NCBI RefSeq assembly: GCF_014356525.2 | Contig: NC_052511.1 | Location: forward strand, 9,568,638-9,632,637 | Origin: Nilaparvata lugens | Lineage: Eukaryota > Arthropoda > Insecta > Hemiptera > Delphacidae | DNA: 64,000 bases | Direction of reading: 5' to 3' | Shown here: positions 63,650 to 64,000 of the stretch, one piece after another | How positions within the stretch are numbered: position 1 is the first letter of the stretch | Layout: every line of letters starts with the position of its first letter | Program-made: the position numbers and the translations under genes | Notes under the pieces: model-generated | What the model was told of the DNA's origin: nothing | What the model saw: only the letters and a program-made list of their open reading frames with translations | Databases searched by the model: none

Positions 63650-64000
63650 AACAATTTTTCCGCGATAAATGCATTTCAATCTTCAACTCGGTGCCAACCT
63701 AACAAAGTCAACTCAACTTAATGGCAACCTGACAAAATTATTAATTTAGTTACCAGTTAACAACTGTTTCGAAGAGGTACTCTCCCTAGATTATAGTTCA
63801 ATATTAACATATGGTATGGACATTTTTCAATTATAATTAAGAGAATAAGAAGAATATACATGCTAAAAGACGAACTTCAAACCCTTAAAAACCACCCTTA
63901 GAGTTGAAATATTGCCAAAAGATTTCTTAGTGCGCCTCTAAAGGGCCAACTGAACATACCTACCAAATTTGAACATTTATGGTCCAGTAGATTTTTAGTT
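63650..64000. repeat. Probable dispersed repeat cut by the window end
   Basis: GGTGCCAACCTAACAAAGTC, then TGCTAAAAGACGAACTTCAA, AAGATTTCTTAGTGCGCCTC and ACTGAACATACCTACCAAAT. The last phrase resembles 8345-8512 and 51460-51606 (GAACATACCT...CAAATTT). Class unknown; no gene seen. Confidence 0.45.

Overview
The window looks like AT-rich insect nuclear DNA, most likely from a hemipteran of the planthopper type. The base for this is introns and intergenic DNA without gene density, a tRNA-headed SINE, non-LTR retrotransposon remains, an LTR retrotransposon, many fold-back elements, microsatellites and segmental duplications. The planthopper guess rests on my memory of what such repeats look like, not on a search. 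I see no prokaryotic operon, rRNA, true tRNA gene or CRISPR array. No complete host protein gene is visible; at most two isolated exon-like pieces (46483-46548 plus, 61248-61331 minus).

Layout. 1-9 kb: GC-rich-ended fold-back elements (family A, termini AGGTGCGTACAGA), one inside another at 896-1756; a LINE 3' remnant at 5480-5945; a long purine-rich tract at 7.0-8.15 kb. 9-21 kb: palindromic MITEs, LINE 3' tails with a shared stem-loop, several local tandem duplications, a 275-bp-type element (family B) carrying a nested family C element, a near-perfect 60-bp-arm palindrome, and a 12-unit 28-bp minisatellite. 21986-30346: an 8.4-kb LTR retrotransposon on the minus strand with two nearly identical ~1985-bp LTRs, a 4-bp target duplication, broken gag pieces and no pol. 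31-33.7 kb: family C elements with a hammerhead-like motif, one of them hit by a full-length SINE, and a LINE 3' fragment. 35.6-36.0 kb: a 33-bp minisatellite. 38.8-43.1 kb: another family B copy, a family E fold-back and a 1.13-kb tandem duplication. 43.4-47.0 kb: a 1.05-kb segmental duplication whose copies differ by a SINE and whose most conserved part holds a possible first coding exon. 47-52 kb: nested A/B elements, mirrored family C elements, a minus-strand LINE remnant. 52.99-55.19 kb: the largest coding remnant, a jockey-like reverse transcriptase broken by three frameshifts. 56-64 kb: tandem duplications, family A relatives, a composite element with large inverted arms, a family D element with a 13-bp target duplication, and a GC-rich fold-back.

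The genes present are almost all those of selfish elements, so they do not form a pathway. What the window offers is a layered insertion record: target-site duplications can be read directly for family B (7 bp, three of three copies), families D/E (9-13 bp, five copies), family C (10-14 bp), two SINEs (11 and 9 bp) and the LTR element (4 bp). The most notable observations are family C (fold-back, long target duplications, frequent truncation, hammerhead-like core: a candidate Penelope-like derivative), families D/E (palindromes that nevertheless carry retroposon-like long target duplications) and the unevenly conserved duplication around the possible exon at 46.5 kb.
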